From Notamacropus eugenii (Eukaryota; Chordata; Mammalia; Diprotodontia; Macropodidae): DNA of 64,000 nt. The stretch lies in contig NC_092875.1 in the NCBI RefSeq assembly GCF_028372415.1, positions 433,931,877 through 433,995,876 of the forward strand, read 5' to 3'. This document shows positions 10,768-23,110 of this stretch, piece by piece. Both the position numbers and the translations under genes were made by a program. The notes beneath the pieces were generated by a model, which was not told where the DNA came from, made no database searches, and saw only the letters and a list, made by a program, of their open reading frames with translations. Position 1 is the stretch's first letter, and every line of letters starts with the position of its first letter.

Positions 10768-11416
10768 TGTATCTCAAAGAGATCATAAAAAAGGGAAAAG
10801 ATCCCAACATGTACAAAAATATTTATAGCAGCTCTCTTTGTGGTAGCCAAGAACTGGAAATTCAGGGAATGCCTATCAATTGGGGAATGGCTGAACAAGT
10901 TGTGATATATGAATGTAATGGAATACTACTGTGCTATAAGAAATGATCAACAGGAGGACTTCAGAGAAGTCTGGAAAGACTTATATGAATTGATGTTGAG
11001 TGAAACGAGCAGAACTAGAGAACAATGTACACAGTAACAGCCAGTGTGCGAGGACTGCTTCTGAAAACTTCACAGCAATGTAAGGACCTAAAACATTTCC
11101 AAAGGACTCCTGAGGCAAAACTCCATCCACATTGACACAAAGAACTATTTGGAATCAGAACGCAGAATGAAGCAGCCTTATTTTCTCTTGTGTTTTGTTT
11201 TGGTTTGGTTTTTCTCGTGGTTTCTCCCATTTGTTTTAATTCTTCTGTGCAACAAGACTAATGTGAAAATGTGTTTAATAAGAATGTATGTGTGGAACCC
11301 ATATAAGACTGCATGCTGTCTTGGGAAGGGAGGGGAGAAGAAGGGGGAGCAAATTTAAGATTTACAAATGTGATTGTTGAAAACTGAAAACAAATTAATT
11401 TTTTTTTAAAAAAAGG
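10768..11416 (+). repeat. L1 3' end, relatively well preserved
   Basis: CATGTACAAAAATATTTATA, GCCTATCAATTGGGGAATGG, GAATGTAATGGAATACTACT, AACAATGTACACAGTAACAG and CTGTCTTGGGAAGGGAGGGG are the standard marsupial L1 ORF2 end and 3' UTR. It ends in a T/A-rich tail at 11400-11416. Confidence 0.85.
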
Positions 11417-11659
11417 TGATGAAAGGCTGAACTAAAGTAATGACTATGGAGTGGAGAGAAGGGCACACATACCATTTATCAAAGTCAAGCATATTCAGCT
11501 TATGATAAACGCCCAAGATCTAAGGAAAGAGGCAAGAAAAGGTGAAAGAGAAAAGGTGCAAGGACTGAAATCAACTGTGGACAGGCAAAGGAAGAAAATT
11601 TAGGGGAAGCCACCCTCGACAGGGTGCCAAAAAAGGATATGAATTCAAGAGACCAAAGA

Positions 11660-11830
11660 CCCCAGGAAAAAACTTTAAAGATGAAGAGACTGAGGTTCAA
11701 AGGAATTAAATTCTTTTGTCCAATACCTTATATATTTAGAAGAAGGGCCCAGGGTTAGACATCCAGAGCTGGAATGAAACCTAGATTTCAAGTCCAATGC
11801 TCTTCCATTGTACTAGGGTAGATATCTTAG
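11660..11830 (-). repeat. MIR-type SINE, antisense
   Basis: GATGAAGAGACTGAGGTTCA through CCAATGCTCTTCCATTGTAC is the usual antisense MIR body and head. Confidence 0.6.
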
Positions 11831-12420
11831 CCTCAGAACAGAAGAAAGGGAGAATATTTTAGAAGGAAACTCAGCGTGAGTTGTCATTTTGCACTGCCTA
11901 CTTAGAATTAGTCAACCTGAATAGAAGAGTGTGGAACCCTGAATTTCCGATAATATGGTATACATTTTTGTACTATAAAAATCTGAGCATATAATGAATC
12001 GTAAAAGGGCAAGAACTAAGGAGAAGAGCCCCAGGACAATTTAATGAGAACACCCTTTACCTTCCTGGGTATTATGTGGTAACTGCCAATTTAGCAGGAC
12101 CAGACAACTCTTCACTGCTCACCAGCAGTGTCCCTTGGATTCATCTGTACCATCATCATCCTCTCTCCTTCTCTCTCCCCTCTTCTCCCAAGGGAAAAAT
12201 TCATCAATCAGGAAACTCATTATCTCATCATGGAGACTGCATCAGCTTTGATACTCACCTTCATCAGTACCCTCAGTTGTCTCCGCTCCACTGATTGAAG
12301 GGCTAGAAGACAGAGCAAAAAAAACTCTTCCCAAAGTCTGCATTTAAAGAAGGCTCAGAAGTCTAGTCAATTCTTCATTTCCCAATAGCTACACTCCTCT
12401 GCTTAGACTCCACCATCATC
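11831..12420. other. Intergenic; unassigned 12.06-12.30 kb block
   Basis: 12060-12300 is slightly richer in C and carries a 72-codon plus frame with no family signature. It may be LINE-derived. No gene call. Confidence 0.35.
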
Positions 12421-12429
12421 ATTCCCTCT

Positions 12430-12605
12430 CACCTGGGGCAGGCAGTATCCCACAATCTTTTCAGCTTCTTTTTATGCTGTCTCTTCCTTCCCCCATTTGA
12501 CTGTAAGCTCCTAGAGGGCAAGGACCATCTTCCTTTTCTCTTATTCGTACCTCTAGTACTTAGCATGGTGCCTGGCACATAGCAGATGCTGGATAAATGT
12601 ATATT
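12430..12605 (+). repeat. L2 LINE 3' end
   Basis: TGACTGTAAGCTCCTAGAGG, GGCAAGGACCATCTTCC and ATGGTGCCTGGCACATAGCA are the canonical L2 terminus. Confidence 0.85.
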
Positions 12606-13740
12606 TTATCATGTTATATTGTACTTAGATGACTACAGAAAGCCTCTTGTTCTTGGAGCGATCCTTGGCATTTTCATTACTTATCACACTGCTGCTAAAG
12701 AAAACAACTCAATCAATTAATCTACAAGCAACTGAGCGACTGCAGCTCTCCCTACCATAAACGCTCACACAATATGCTCACCTTTTCCCTGCCCTAGGCT
12801 GATCAATCCAATTCCCTTAGCAACTACAAATCCTACATTATGCCCCTGCTCAAGCCATGTTTCCTATATGTACTCTTTCCTAATTACTGCAAGCCATCCA
12901 CAATAAGCTTTTTTTTTTCTGAACTCCTAATGAATTTTTAGTCTCTATAAATCTACCGCTTTATTATAAAAAGGACTAAAAGTAGGCAGTAGGAAAGAAA
13001 GAAATTCAGGCAGTTTATGGACAGGTAAAATGTGTTCCAAAAGTTCATTTTTAAGTCAACTGTTTGGAACTTAAGAATGCCTTTTCCTATCTCAAAAAAT
13101 GCATATCTAATCTCACATTTTGTTGACAATACCTTACAGATACCACTGCTTTTCTCTCTAGTTAACAAGAAAATACTGAATCCATTACAAGTACATATTC
13201 ATTATCTTCATTTTGGATTCTAAATCATGGCCTTCGGTTGGGGGGAAAAAAGTCAGCTGTATATTCTTTCAATACAACATTAACGCATAAATATGCTCAC
13301 TTAAAGAGCCAAGATTTTCTTTAACCTTGGCCAATACTCTTCTCCCTACATATATGTGTGTATGTGTATATATACACATATATACATATACAAATACATA
13401 TATATATATAATCTTTTTTCTTTTCAAAAAATGGGTTACAACATAAAAAAGTTAGCCAATGGTCAATATACATATGAAGGGAAAGCTCTAAATAAATGAG
13501 TTCTAATTACATTTCTAGTCCTAGTAAAAATAAAATAAAATGTTCTGCTTTGATTAAAATCACCAATAAAGGAAAATTCACCTTGAATTCACAGGACTTG
13601 AATTTCAACAGGAGTCAAGGTTTATTCAATAAATTTCCATGCCTATAATTAATGCATAATACTTATCAGAGGTACAAAGAACCAAAAATTCTAGTTAGCA
13701 TTCACTGTAACTTCCTTTAAATCTGTACAATTAACAATTT
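12606..13740. other. Intergenic, no gene seen
   Basis: AT-rich, with a TA/CA-type microsatellite at about 13349-13412. Small frames on both strands lack signatures. Confidence 0.45.
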
Positions 13741-13746
13741 TTTTTA

Positions 13747-13985
13747 ATTGGCATTTTATATAGTGCATGAGAGTTTGCAAAGCAAGTTAAATACTTTCTC
13801 ATGGGAATCTTCCAACAACCCTGTGAAATGGGTACCACAGATATTATTCCATTTTACAGATGAGGAACAAGCTGGGAGAAGTTTAAATGCCTTGCCCACG
13901 ATCACCCAGTTTCTAAATCTTGGATTCAGGATTTGGAAGCAGGGCTTCCCTACTCCAAAGTCAGGCCCTTCACTGGGCCCATAGC
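13747..13985 (-). repeat. MIR-type SINE, antisense
   Basis: TTTGCAAAGCAAGTTAAATA, CATTTTACAGATGAGGAACA and CTTGCCCACGATCACCCAG are the antisense MIR core and L2-like end. Confidence 0.75.
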
Positions 13986-14539
13986 TTGCTCAGGGCTAAT
14001 ATACTAACCAGCTGATGTCAATCACTGATCAGATAGCCAGCAATGTTATAAGTAATGGCAGATGACCTGATTGAGGCCTCTTAACCCATTCAAACCATGT
14101 TGGTTCTACTTGGCTAAGTGATTTTGTGGTCAGATTTACTTTTTCATTTTCCCAACTCACAGGAGACTTTTCATGTCTTTATGTGGTATGAATCCTAAAG
14201 AAAATAGCTAAGGGAACTATTAAATGAAGAACAAGATTGCTACTGGCACAATCTACCAAGTTGCTGAGTAGCGATAGCACTAGTCATCTACAAACACATA
14301 CAGATAAGCAAACTATTGGCAAAGAGAATTATTGTAACAAGTTTGAAGGTCATAAGAATTAGGATGACTAAACTTAGATAAACTGGTAATCAGAAGTACT
14401 TTAGACAGTTGGCTAGCTTTCAACATCCACAACGTAACCCTCAGCACTTCACAATGCTTTTCTACAAAGACCGCATTGGTATACCACTAACCCAAGCAAA
14501 TACTCTATTGCATAATGTGTGTGAAAATGTCAAATTAGA

Positions 14540-14745
14540 AATAATTCACATCTACACAGTACTTTAAAGTTTCCAAGACACTTTGTGAACAACTATGTGG
14601 TAAATACTGCATGCAAGTATCAGTCTCATTTTAAAAGTAAGAAAATGGATATCTCAGAGAGATTAGAGAGATTAGTGACCAAGTTCATGAGGCTGGCAGA
14701 CATGTCTAAATCCTCTGAGTCTAAATTCAGTGTTCCTGACATAAC
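14540..14745 (-). repeat. MIR-type SINE, antisense
   Basis: CAGTACTTTAAAGTTTCCAA, CATTTTAAAAGTAAGAAAAT and GTGACCAAGTTCATGAGGCT follow the antisense MIR order. Confidence 0.65.
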
Positions 14746-15999
14746 ATGATAAAGTCTCATAATAAGATCTGTCCTATAAAAATCAAATGAGAGGCTGGAT
14801 TCAAAAGAGCTTTAAAAATACAGATATGAGGGACTAACTCTATAATCTTGGGCAACATTAACTCCATGACCTAAATTAGCTAACCAACTTTAACAAAAAT
14901 ATAACATACAAGATGAGTAATAAATATAATCATAAAGTAATCTGAAGTTCTAGGTATAAATGTACATGTAAAATAATTTTCCCACACTCTATAAATAGGC
15001 CTATTTTGCCTATATCCAAAATTTAAAAGAGCTTAAGATGACATAAAGTACCTCCTTTTTTAAGAATTGCCTAAGTCACCCCACAACCTTTTATAGCCAC
15101 TTCTGTTAAATCTGTGTCCATGGCATACATAAGAAGCACGGTGTGTACACGTAACATGTTGGCATGAAGTCGGAATTGAATTTGAAATGAGATACAGGTT
15201 CAAATCTCCATTAGGCCAACCAAACAGAAGTTACTTAAACCTTGTGGTCTCAGTCTCCTTATACATAAAATAAGGTGGTTTGTATTAGATGATCCTAAAG
15301 GTCCCTTCTAGTCCTAAATCCTACACTTCTTATGACTACCTATCCAAAATAAAGTTTCAAAACGAAATTGAAAGAAATTAGCCTCTCTCTATCTATCCTT
15401 GGACACCATTTGATATCGAACAAGTACGGTGGATGGCTTCTTTGAATGTTTTCAACCCTACATCAAATATTCATAAAATTTAAGTAATAGGTCAAAAAGC
15501 ATCACTAATTTTGCTCCTAGCTAATTTTTATGCATCTATGCATTACAGCAATCGATAAATACATGAACAGACATAGTAAAGTGAATTTACACAATCAACA
15601 ATACTGTAAACTGATTTAGAGAAGAATTATGTTGCAATAAATATCTTTAAATATCTATTTGGGTCAGTCTTTTTTTTTTTTTTCCAATTTCCTGCATCTA
15701 AAAATTCCTTCACTGGATATTTTAATAAACATTCAGCTTCTAACAATGACTGTTTTCAATACCTACTTCAATGGACTCCTTCACATGTATTTCTGTATTC
15801 ATACTGCGTCTGAGCAGCTCATGAAAACACTAAAAAAACTGTAAACTTTTTTTCAGGAATTTGGAAGATTTCTCACGGTGGATTTTAGGGACTGCCATCC
15901 TAAATTCACAAACACAATTTCAGTAAGTAAATTCCGGATCCACGCCACATGAAAGGGCATGGGCCATCCCTGCCACTGACTAAACCCCAATTCTACAGC
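14746..15999. other. Intergenic with one MIR (15160-15340)
   Basis: A sense MIR-like copy at 15160-15340 (AGGTTCAAATCTCC, TGTGGTCTCAGTCTCC, GATGATCCTAAAGGTCCCTT). The rest up to the CpG island shows nothing recognisable. If the leftward gene at 17 kb is real, all sequence left of 16762 is its first intron. Confidence 0.5.
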
Positions 16000-17900
16000 C
16001 ACAGAGGCACAGACGTCAGCGAGTGTCCCCACTTCATTGGGGAGACGAGGAGACCGAGGCCCAGGGAGGAGAAGGGAGCCCCCGCTCTCCCAAGGCCCCA
16101 AACCCTGGCTGTACCACTATCCTGCCCCAGCCTCCAGGGTAGACTTCAGGTGCCCAGGGGGTCAACAGCCCAAGTTAAAAACCAAAGGCTCTGCAGCCCT
16201 GGGGCGAGACAAAACTTGAGGGCCCTGAGATCTACAGCAAGTGACGGCGGACCGGACCGGGGACGGGTTCTACGGTACCGGGCCAAGACGACAAACATCT
16301 CAAACATCTCAGAGATCCGTCCTCGGGGAGCCCGAACCCCAGCGGGCAGCTAAGCCTGGGCAGCGCCGCCCCAGGCGCCAGCCCCCTGCCCCTCCCCCAT
16401 CCCAGCCAGCCGCCTCCGAAAGCCACCGCAAGGGACCGAAGGACACCCCGCACCCCCTGCTCCCCAGAAGCAAACGCGGCGCTGGCCACGACAGGCGGCC
16501 ACGAAAGACAGCCACGCGACCCCCTGACGAGACTCGGGCCCGTTCTTGGAACTCAGGTGGCCCCAGGATGCCTGGGACAGAGCTGGGCAACCCCCTGGCA
16601 AAGCTGCAATGGAGGGGGGAGGGGAAGGAGGGCTCGCCGGGCGGCGGGGACAGCTGGCAGCAGCTCCCAGAGGGAGAAGGACCTCTGACCTCTGACCCGC
16701 CCAGGTCAGCAGAGCCAGCCATCCCGCGGCAGCGCCCGCAGACACCCCGAAGCTCCTTTACCTTAAGTCTCAGCGCACGTCGCGGGGTCTGCCCGACCCC
16801 CGCCGCCGGGCCCCCGAGAAAGGAGTGGAGCGAGGGGACGCTGGGGCCGAAGGATGCGCGGGCGGGGCCGGAGGGCGCCGGCTCCTGCCCCGCCGAGGTC
16901 CTGGAGCGCCCGTCCGGCTGGAGGCGGCTGTGGCCGCGGCCGCCCCTGCCTGCGCCGCCGCCGCAGTAAATCAGCTGACAGCGGCCCCAACTGCCTCACC
17001 GCGACTGTCGCAAAAAAAGGGGTAAAAAGATACCCACAGCTTCCTCACGCCCAGACACACAGTCCGGGTCTGATGGACGGCTGCGGGAGCCAGCCGGGTT
17101 GCCATAGAAATGCAGCGGAAGAGGACTTCCTTCCTCCCCTTAACCCCCGCCCCCTCCTCCTGCGGGTGTCTCTCTAGCTTCAGCGCCCCCTCCTCCAAGT
17201 CTCTCAAGCGGCGACACTCCGGGCAGAGGAGGCCGCTGCTGCCATCTTTGTTGTGGGAAGGGAGCGCTAGGTCTTCAGCGGCGCTCCTGAGGAGAGTGGA
17301 AGAGGAAGGGGCCGGCCTAGGACTGAATGAGGGGCGGGTCCTCGGGCGGGACTTCCGCTGTCTGGGAGAGCGAGCATGGGGCGGGGCCCTCCGGGCTGCC
17401 CTGAGGCTTTTCTTTCCCCTAGAGCATCTCTCCCCCTCTTGGACTCAACTTCCCCCGGGCCCGAGAAGTGGAAGGGTTCTTCTCCTCTGATAAATGCCCA
17501 CACCCGGTGGCCTCAAGCTGCGGTCTGCCAATCAAAGGGCATTTATACACTTAGAGCTTAAGGCTGTGCTCAGCGCGGAAAATCCTGAGAAAAAATAAAA
17601 ACTGAGGCGCTGCCCTCCGGGAGAAAATATGGAAGCCTGTTCTGTCATTCGACGAAAGGCCATTTGAGAGGACGGGCACTGCCCGCTGGGAAAGGGCTGG
17701 CAAAGGGGTCCTGCAGAGGGAGCCGTGGGGAGCAGCCAGGGCAGCGGGCAGGTGTGAGGAAGGCAAAGGAGCGGTGGTAGGCCTGCCCCTGGAAGGGACC
17801 CCCGAGCTCATCTGGGCCAGCCTCCGGGTCCAGGATTCCGAACTCCGGACCGTAACCTCCCGTCGCTTTATCTCTACCCCTCGTGCCCTTCAGCCCTCCG
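16000..17900 (-). promoter_or_regulatory. CpG island, probable leftward promoter (candidate WDR7)
   Basis: About 1.9 kb of GC- and CpG-rich sequence stands alone in AT-rich DNA. GC boxes cluster at 17330-17395 and there is an ETS-type ACTTCCGC at 17350. On the minus strand, AAGATGGCAGC at about 17248-17238 is the YY1-type element that typically lies just downstream of the start of housekeeping genes and in the sense direction, so it argues for leftward transcription from about 17250-17300. Good minus-strand donors follow: GCG|GTGAGG (exon end 17000) and AAG|GTAAAG (exon end 16762). As I recall human 18q21, TXNL1 and WDR7 are adjacent and divergent with a gap of over 10 kb, so the place and direction fit WDR7. 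No WDR7 coding exon was found between 1 and 16000, so the name is an inference. Confidence 0.6.
16762..17265 (-). other. Candidate non-coding first exon, minus strand
   Basis: This runs from just upstream of the YY1-type element to the minus-strand donor AAG|GTAAAG; a shorter form would end at 17000 with GCG|GTGAGG. The first ATG, inside the YY1 element at 17245, opens a frame of only 13 codons (MAAAASSARSVAA) with its stop at 17206-17204, so the exon looks like 5' UTR with a small upstream ORF. A longer minus frame ends right at the 16762 donor and matches no protein I know. Confidence 0.35.
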
Positions 17901-18169
17901 CGTGCTGTCAGGCTCTGGCTTCCGTTCGCCCTCCTACCAGTCTTGTACCCGCGGTTTCACCATTAAAAGCACGCGTTGCCCCCCCCCCCCCCCGGCGCTT
18001 CTCACCCTCTGTGCAGCTACGGTGTGCCAGCTATGTGCCAGCGCTCAAAGCCAACGTTCCCGGCCTATTCTCTGGCTGCAGAACTTCGCTGGAAGAAGCC
18101 CCACTTATCTGATGGACCGGCACGATCCATAGAGACTGCTGGAAACCTCTTCTCCATCTGTCCCACCGC
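17901..18169. other. CpG-island edge
   Basis: The sequence falls from GC-rich to pyrimidine-rich and has a C run at 17981-17994. Three overlapping frames here are compositional. Confidence 0.5.
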
Positions 18170-19240
18170 CTCTCACCCCTACCCTGCCCTTCCCTTCCCT
18201 ACAAATCACTTTTTATACTTTACTGAGAAAGCAGAGCTCACTGAGCTCCTCTTCTCCTTTATTCTGGACATCATCTCCCATTCTGTTCTGATAAAGAGAT
18301 ATCCAGTGTCCCCAATGACGACCCAGCTATTTCTACCCTACATCTTGTCCCCTTCAGCAGACTGCCTCCAAGCTCATCCTCTCTTTCTAGTTTTCAGTCT
18401 CTCTATGTTCCCCCACAAACAGCCAGTGTCTCCCTAATTCTTTAAAAAAGAATCCTCTAATCCTAGATATCCTTTTCACAGCCAAACATTTTGAAAAGCC
18501 ATCTATTCTCATTGCTTCCCCTTTATTCTTCCTCTTAACCTCATTTAATCTGAAGACATTACTTAACTGAAACTGCTCTCTCCAAAATTATGTGTGATTA
18601 ATTGGTTACCACATCCAAAGGCCCTTTCTCAGTCATCTTCCTTTCCTTCTCTAACTATCTGACACATTCTTTGGGATTTTTCGACAGTTTTCTCTTCCTG
18701 TCAATCTGTTCCTTTTCAGTTTGTTTTGCTGTATCATCATCCATGCCTCACTCTTTGGAAATATCTCAAAGCTTTATCCTTGGCCTCAGCCGCTGTCTCC
18801 TCCCACTCCTTTTTTCCCACTTAAACTCCATTCCCACCCCACTAATTGCATATTAAATGTTTCTATTTTAACAGGTCCAAAATAAGACTTATTATCTTCT
18901 CCAGGAAACCTCTTCCTCCTTGATTTCTGTCAGTGATACCACCAACCTTTACTCAGGTTCACAACCTCTGAGTCATCTTTAACTGTTGTCTCTTCCTTAC
19001 CCCATTTACCCAGTCAGAAGCCTAGTGAGTGCAAAAACACTGGCTGTCTTCCATATGCCCTCCATTCTCATCTTCACCTCTTAGAATATCTAACTTCATT
19101 CAAAGTTCAGTTCAAGTGTACCCAAATTACCGTGAATTTATTGTTTACTCATTTCCCCACAAATAGGCTCCTTGAAGCGAGGACTTTTTCATTTTTATCT
19201 TTGTAGCCATGGTTCCTAGTATAGTTCTGGTACTTTTTTA
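18170..19240 (+). repeat. L2 LINE copy (RT to 3' end)
   Basis: Sense L2 in order: CAGCCAAACATTTTGAAAAG, ACTGAAACTGCTCTCTCC, AAAGGCCCTTTCTCAGTCAT, CCTTGGCCTCAGCCGCTGTC, CAACCTCTGAGTCATCTTTA, then the terminal GGCTCCTTGAAGCGAGGACT. Decayed. Confidence 0.75.
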
Positions 19241-19289
19241 AAAAAAAATCACACCCATGATTTCTTCATTTTAGGGGACTCCCAAGGGG

Positions 19290-19600
19290 AAGTTCCTCTG
19301 TTAATGAAGTTCAATGCTCTCTCTGCAATTTATAATCTTAAAGGAGTTGCCTGGGGATACTGAAAGTTACAGGATTTGCCCAGAGACATAGATGGTATGT
19401 GTCAGAGAACCCAGGTTCTGAGGCTACCTGCCTCACTGTTCTACCCTGACGTTCACACGGCACATAGTAGACAATTAATACATTGATTGTTGATTGATTG
19501 AGTCAGTAATTTGCCCAACCTCACACAAGTAGTTGGCATTAGAAGGATTTAAAACTAAGTTCTCTGACTTAAGAACAGATGCTTTTTCGAGTATACCAGG
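19290..19600 (-). repeat. MIR-type SINE fragments, antisense
   Basis: Two tandem pieces: AGAGACATAGATGGTATGTG to about 19440, and CAGTAATTTGCCCAACCTCA at 19500-19600, both with antisense MIR order. Confidence 0.5.
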
Positions 19601-19764
19601 CTCTCTTTTGTTTGTTGTAAAGAAAACATTTTAGCTATATCACAGATATGTTTTGAGTATTTCTAATTGCTAGAAAATTTTGTACCACCATTTATGCAAT
19701 TTAATACTTGGCTGCCTCAGCCCATACTCTCACCCCATCCAGGTTCAGCAAATTTTCTTCAGTA

Positions 19765-20205
19765 TAGCCTGGGAGGCATAATAGAATACAGTTGGCATCA
19801 AAGCACCTAGATGTGAATCTCAGCTCTGCTAGTTACTACCTGTGTGAGCTTGGACAAATCCCTTAACTACTCTGGATCCCAGTTTCTGCATATATAAAAT
19901 GAAAGAATTGGACTAAATAATCTCTTAAGATCCTTCTAGCTCTAAATGCTCTGAATATTTTTTATCAGACAGTTTATGCTGAACATGGTGCTGGGATTGA
20001 GGATACAAAGATAAAACAATACTTTACTTACCCTCAGGGAGCTACAGTTCCAATAAGAGATCTGTGTACTATCTCTGTGTGGCCTTGGCCAAGTCACTTA
20101 TTTCTATGGAACTCAGTTTCTTCAAATGTAAAAAGAGAGGGCTGAACTAAATGATCTCTGTGGGCCTTCTAGCTATATTACATGCTTTGGTGCTACAATT
20201 GGGGA
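19765..20205 (+). repeat. Two MIR-type SINEs, sense
   Basis: First copy 19765-19965: GTGAATCTCAGCTCTGCTAG, TTGGACAAATCCCTTAAC, ATCCTTCTAGCTCTAAATGC. Second copy 20060-20205: TGTGTGGCCTTGGCCAAGTC, GATCTCTGTGGGCCTTCTAG. An L2-type end lies between them. Confidence 0.75.
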
Positions 20206-21720
20206 AATATATATCATATCCCTATTTGACTATAAACAATAAAATGGCCATAATTAACACTTTGCTATAATGTGTTGTTATAGAAACACATTCTCATTCA
20301 TTCTGTTCTGGTCCATCCAAGTATAGGTTTGTATCTCGGTACAGGACTACGCCAGGCACCTATGGTTTACCCTTAGTGTGAAGGAAACTTATGGTCCTCA
20401 TTTAACAAATAACTACATTATAGAAAACCATCTCTGCCTCACAGAGATGTAAAATAAAAGGCCATGTGAGGTGACTACCTAGTAAGAATGTAAATTTGTC
20501 TTATTTGGGAGTTTCATAGGGACTTTTGGATAAAAGGAGAGATAATCAAACTCTTCTGTTCATTTTCCTTAACATTTAGCAGCAAATGATCTCTAAATGA
20601 GTAATTTTGTGCTAAGCCAGTGGCCTCCTCAAAAAGAAAAAATAAAGCTCATCCATAAACCATATAAAGAGAAGATTGTTCTCTTTTACAGACAACGGAA
20701 TTCTAAGGGAATGGAGACAGGGGATGCTGTGGTTTTCCTACTCTGTTTCTTTGGTCTTGTCTCCATCAGCTGTTAGGGACATGATGAGGATGGAAGCACC
20801 AACGGTGGGTTTTTTTAGCTTTCCCCTTATATGGAGAAAAGGTTTCATCTCTGACATGTTAATGATATTTCATCAGTTTTACTTACTTCTTCAACCTACT
20901 TCAGTTTACTCGATCAGTAAATCTGGGGAAGTGACTGATAGGTGCTAAGTGTTATTATCTCTGCACCCAGATCTATATGCCTTGGGATCTTTAAGCATGA
21001 TATCTGACAAAGGAGTAAGGAAGAAAAGGAGGGAGAACAAATCTGACTCATCCAATGACTAATGTTACAAATTTATTGTTCACCCCTCTGTCAGTCAGGG
21101 CCTACTTTCAAAGCCTTATCTGGAATTTGTGAAATATTTTATGAAAATTTTCCAGAGCTCAGTGGCCAGGGGCTTCCTCCTCTGCACAGATAGCCCCACT
21201 AAAGCCCACTGGTAATTCGGATAAGGAGCTTCATGGCTTAGTAAAAGGAAGTTAGCAAATAATGTTTTTGAAAAGTGTCATTTAGTTTGTCTACGTGCAG
21301 AATTTCTGACTCCATTTTTAATTCTTCCAAGCTAGTCTCCAGATTTTAAAGTATTCTACCTATATATGCAATAAGCAGAGTTTTTTGTTAGTAACTTATA
21401 GTTTGAGGTATCTGGCATTAATGAACAAGATCAACAAATACCAACATGAGACTAGAATGGGCTAGTAGAACATAATTAGCATTACTATACACCAGAAGGT
21501 GTAATTGAAGTTGAACTTTAAAAGATGGGTAAGAGTTCAACAGATAAAAATAAGGGAAGAGGATATTCTGGAGTTAAGAAATAGAAAGAACACAGAGGCA
21601 TTTTTGGAGCACAAAATAATTTGACTAACAGACTCTGTGACTAGGAGTTATATGAGTAAAGGCTGCAAAGTTAGAGTGACATCAGATTGTGGAGAGTCTC
21701 AAGTTTAATTTTACTCAGTA
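20206..21720. other. Intergenic, no gene seen
   Basis: The frame at 20676-20948 has no family signature or splice support. No repeat is clearly named. Confidence 0.4.
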
Positions 21721-21724
21721 ATAA

Positions 21725-21955
21725 AAATAAGCTTACATGTTTACAGCTCCTTAAGGTTTACAAAGTACTTTCTTTAACAAAGGCACCATGAGGTTGGTAG
21801 TTGAAATCTTGTTCCAGTTTTTCCAGTAATGAAATGGAGACTTGTACAGTTTAAATTTATCTGCCTAGTCACACATCTAGTAAATATGGGAGCCAGAATC
21901 TGAACCCAAAGTCTTCTGACTTCAAGACCACTAATCTAATCATATATCATTCGGA
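21725..21955 (-). repeat. MIR-type SINE, antisense
   Basis: AGGTTTACAAAGTACTTTCT, GCCTAGTCACACATCTAGTA and GAATCTGAACCCAAAGTCTT give the antisense MIR pattern. Confidence 0.7.
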
Positions 21956-21959
21956 CATT

Positions 21960-23110
21960 TAGGCAACAATAATGAGCTAGTGAAGTTTTTTAACAGAAGA
22001 TTGACCAGAACTGTGCAATAAAGATTATTCTTGCAGTAATATGAAGTATGCATTACACAGTGGACAGATTGTGGACCAAAAGACCTACTAAGAGACTATT
22101 GTTACAGTCTTGGAGGTAGTCATAAGAGCCCATAGTGGGGTGGCAGTAGAAATAAGAAGAAATCATAAATGAGATGTAGTTGAAGTAGAATTTGATTAAC
22201 TTAATAGCTGATGAGTGTAGTAATAGCTAGTGTAGAAGAAGGAAGAATGAAAGATAACAATATTGTTTCAGGCTGAGTGAATTTCTGGTGTCACTAACAG
22301 AAATGATCGAATCAAGAGGAAAGGTGGGATATGGAGAAAGATAGTAAGATTTAGAAATGAAAGGACCTTTGATAAGTAGAGGCCAAAGTTCAGCCCCCTA
22401 ATTTTAGAAATAAGGAAACTGAAGCTTTTGAGGTACTAGCAGGACATCCACATGAAAATGTCCTGTAGACAGTTGAAATATGCAGGTCTGGAACTAAAAA
22501 TACAAGACAAGGTGAGAGATATTGATTAATCTGCATACTAGCCGCAGTTGAAGTCGAGGAAGTACATGAAATTTCCAAGGGAGATAGGGTAGAGAATGAA
22601 GAGTCAAAGCAAAACCATGAGATTCACCCATGTTAAGGAGTGCAGAAAAAGACAAAAAGAAAGACGAAACCTGTCTGAGAGCAGGACAGAAAAGCAAGAG
22701 CATATAGTGTCCTTGAAGTAGTTGAAAGAAGAAAGAATACATTTTAATAAATTTCTTACAGTGTCAGAAGTTGCAGGGATATCAAGTGAGAAAAAAAGAC
22801 CACTAAAACATGAATCAGGAACCACTGGTAACCTTTGAGAGGGATTTCAATAGAGTGGTAAAGTTGGAAGTCAGATTCCCAGGGTTAAGGAGAGAGTAGG
22901 TAGTGATGAAGTAAAACCATTTGTTACCGACAGCTTTTTCAAGAAGTCTAGCAGCGAAGAAAAGGGATGGGATGGTAGACAGATGGTATAGAAGAGTCAA
23001 AGGAAGCCTTTTTTTTTTTTTAAGGATTGAGGAGCCTCAAACAGACTTGCAAGCAGATGGAAAGCAACTGAGAGCAAGAGATTGAAAATGCCTAAAAGAA
23101 AGGAGATTGC
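21960..23110 (-). repeat. L2 LINE copy, antisense, old
   Basis: AACAGAAGATTGACCAGAAC, CCACTGGTAACCTTTGAGAG and CAGCTTTTTCAAGAAGTCTA match antisense L2 RT text (compare sense CTTCTTGAAAAAGCTG). It is interrupted by a short MIR-like piece near 22350-22450. The minus frames at 22390-23000 are its relics. Confidence 0.65.

Noticed and set aside
12076-12294. 72-codon plus frame as a possible exon
   Set aside because: No family signature, no convincing splice sites and low-complexity Ser/His content.
15856-15929. Exon-like interval between TTTTTTTCAG and GTAAGT on the plus strand
   Set aside because: Good-looking splice signals, but the 74-bp interval has no coding similarity and points against the inferred leftward transcript.
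1-16000. Search for a WDR7 coding exon on the minus strand
   Set aside because: I looked for the WDR7 N-terminal text (LVLPIVLWGRKAP, HDGQICLWD) and did not find it. It is probably left of the window, or my recall of the sequence or synteny is imperfect.
16241-16969. 242-codon plus-strand frame and several overlapping frames in the CpG island
   Set aside because: Pro/Arg/Gly-rich frames arise from GC-rich, stop-poor DNA. No family signature is seen and frames overlap on both strands.
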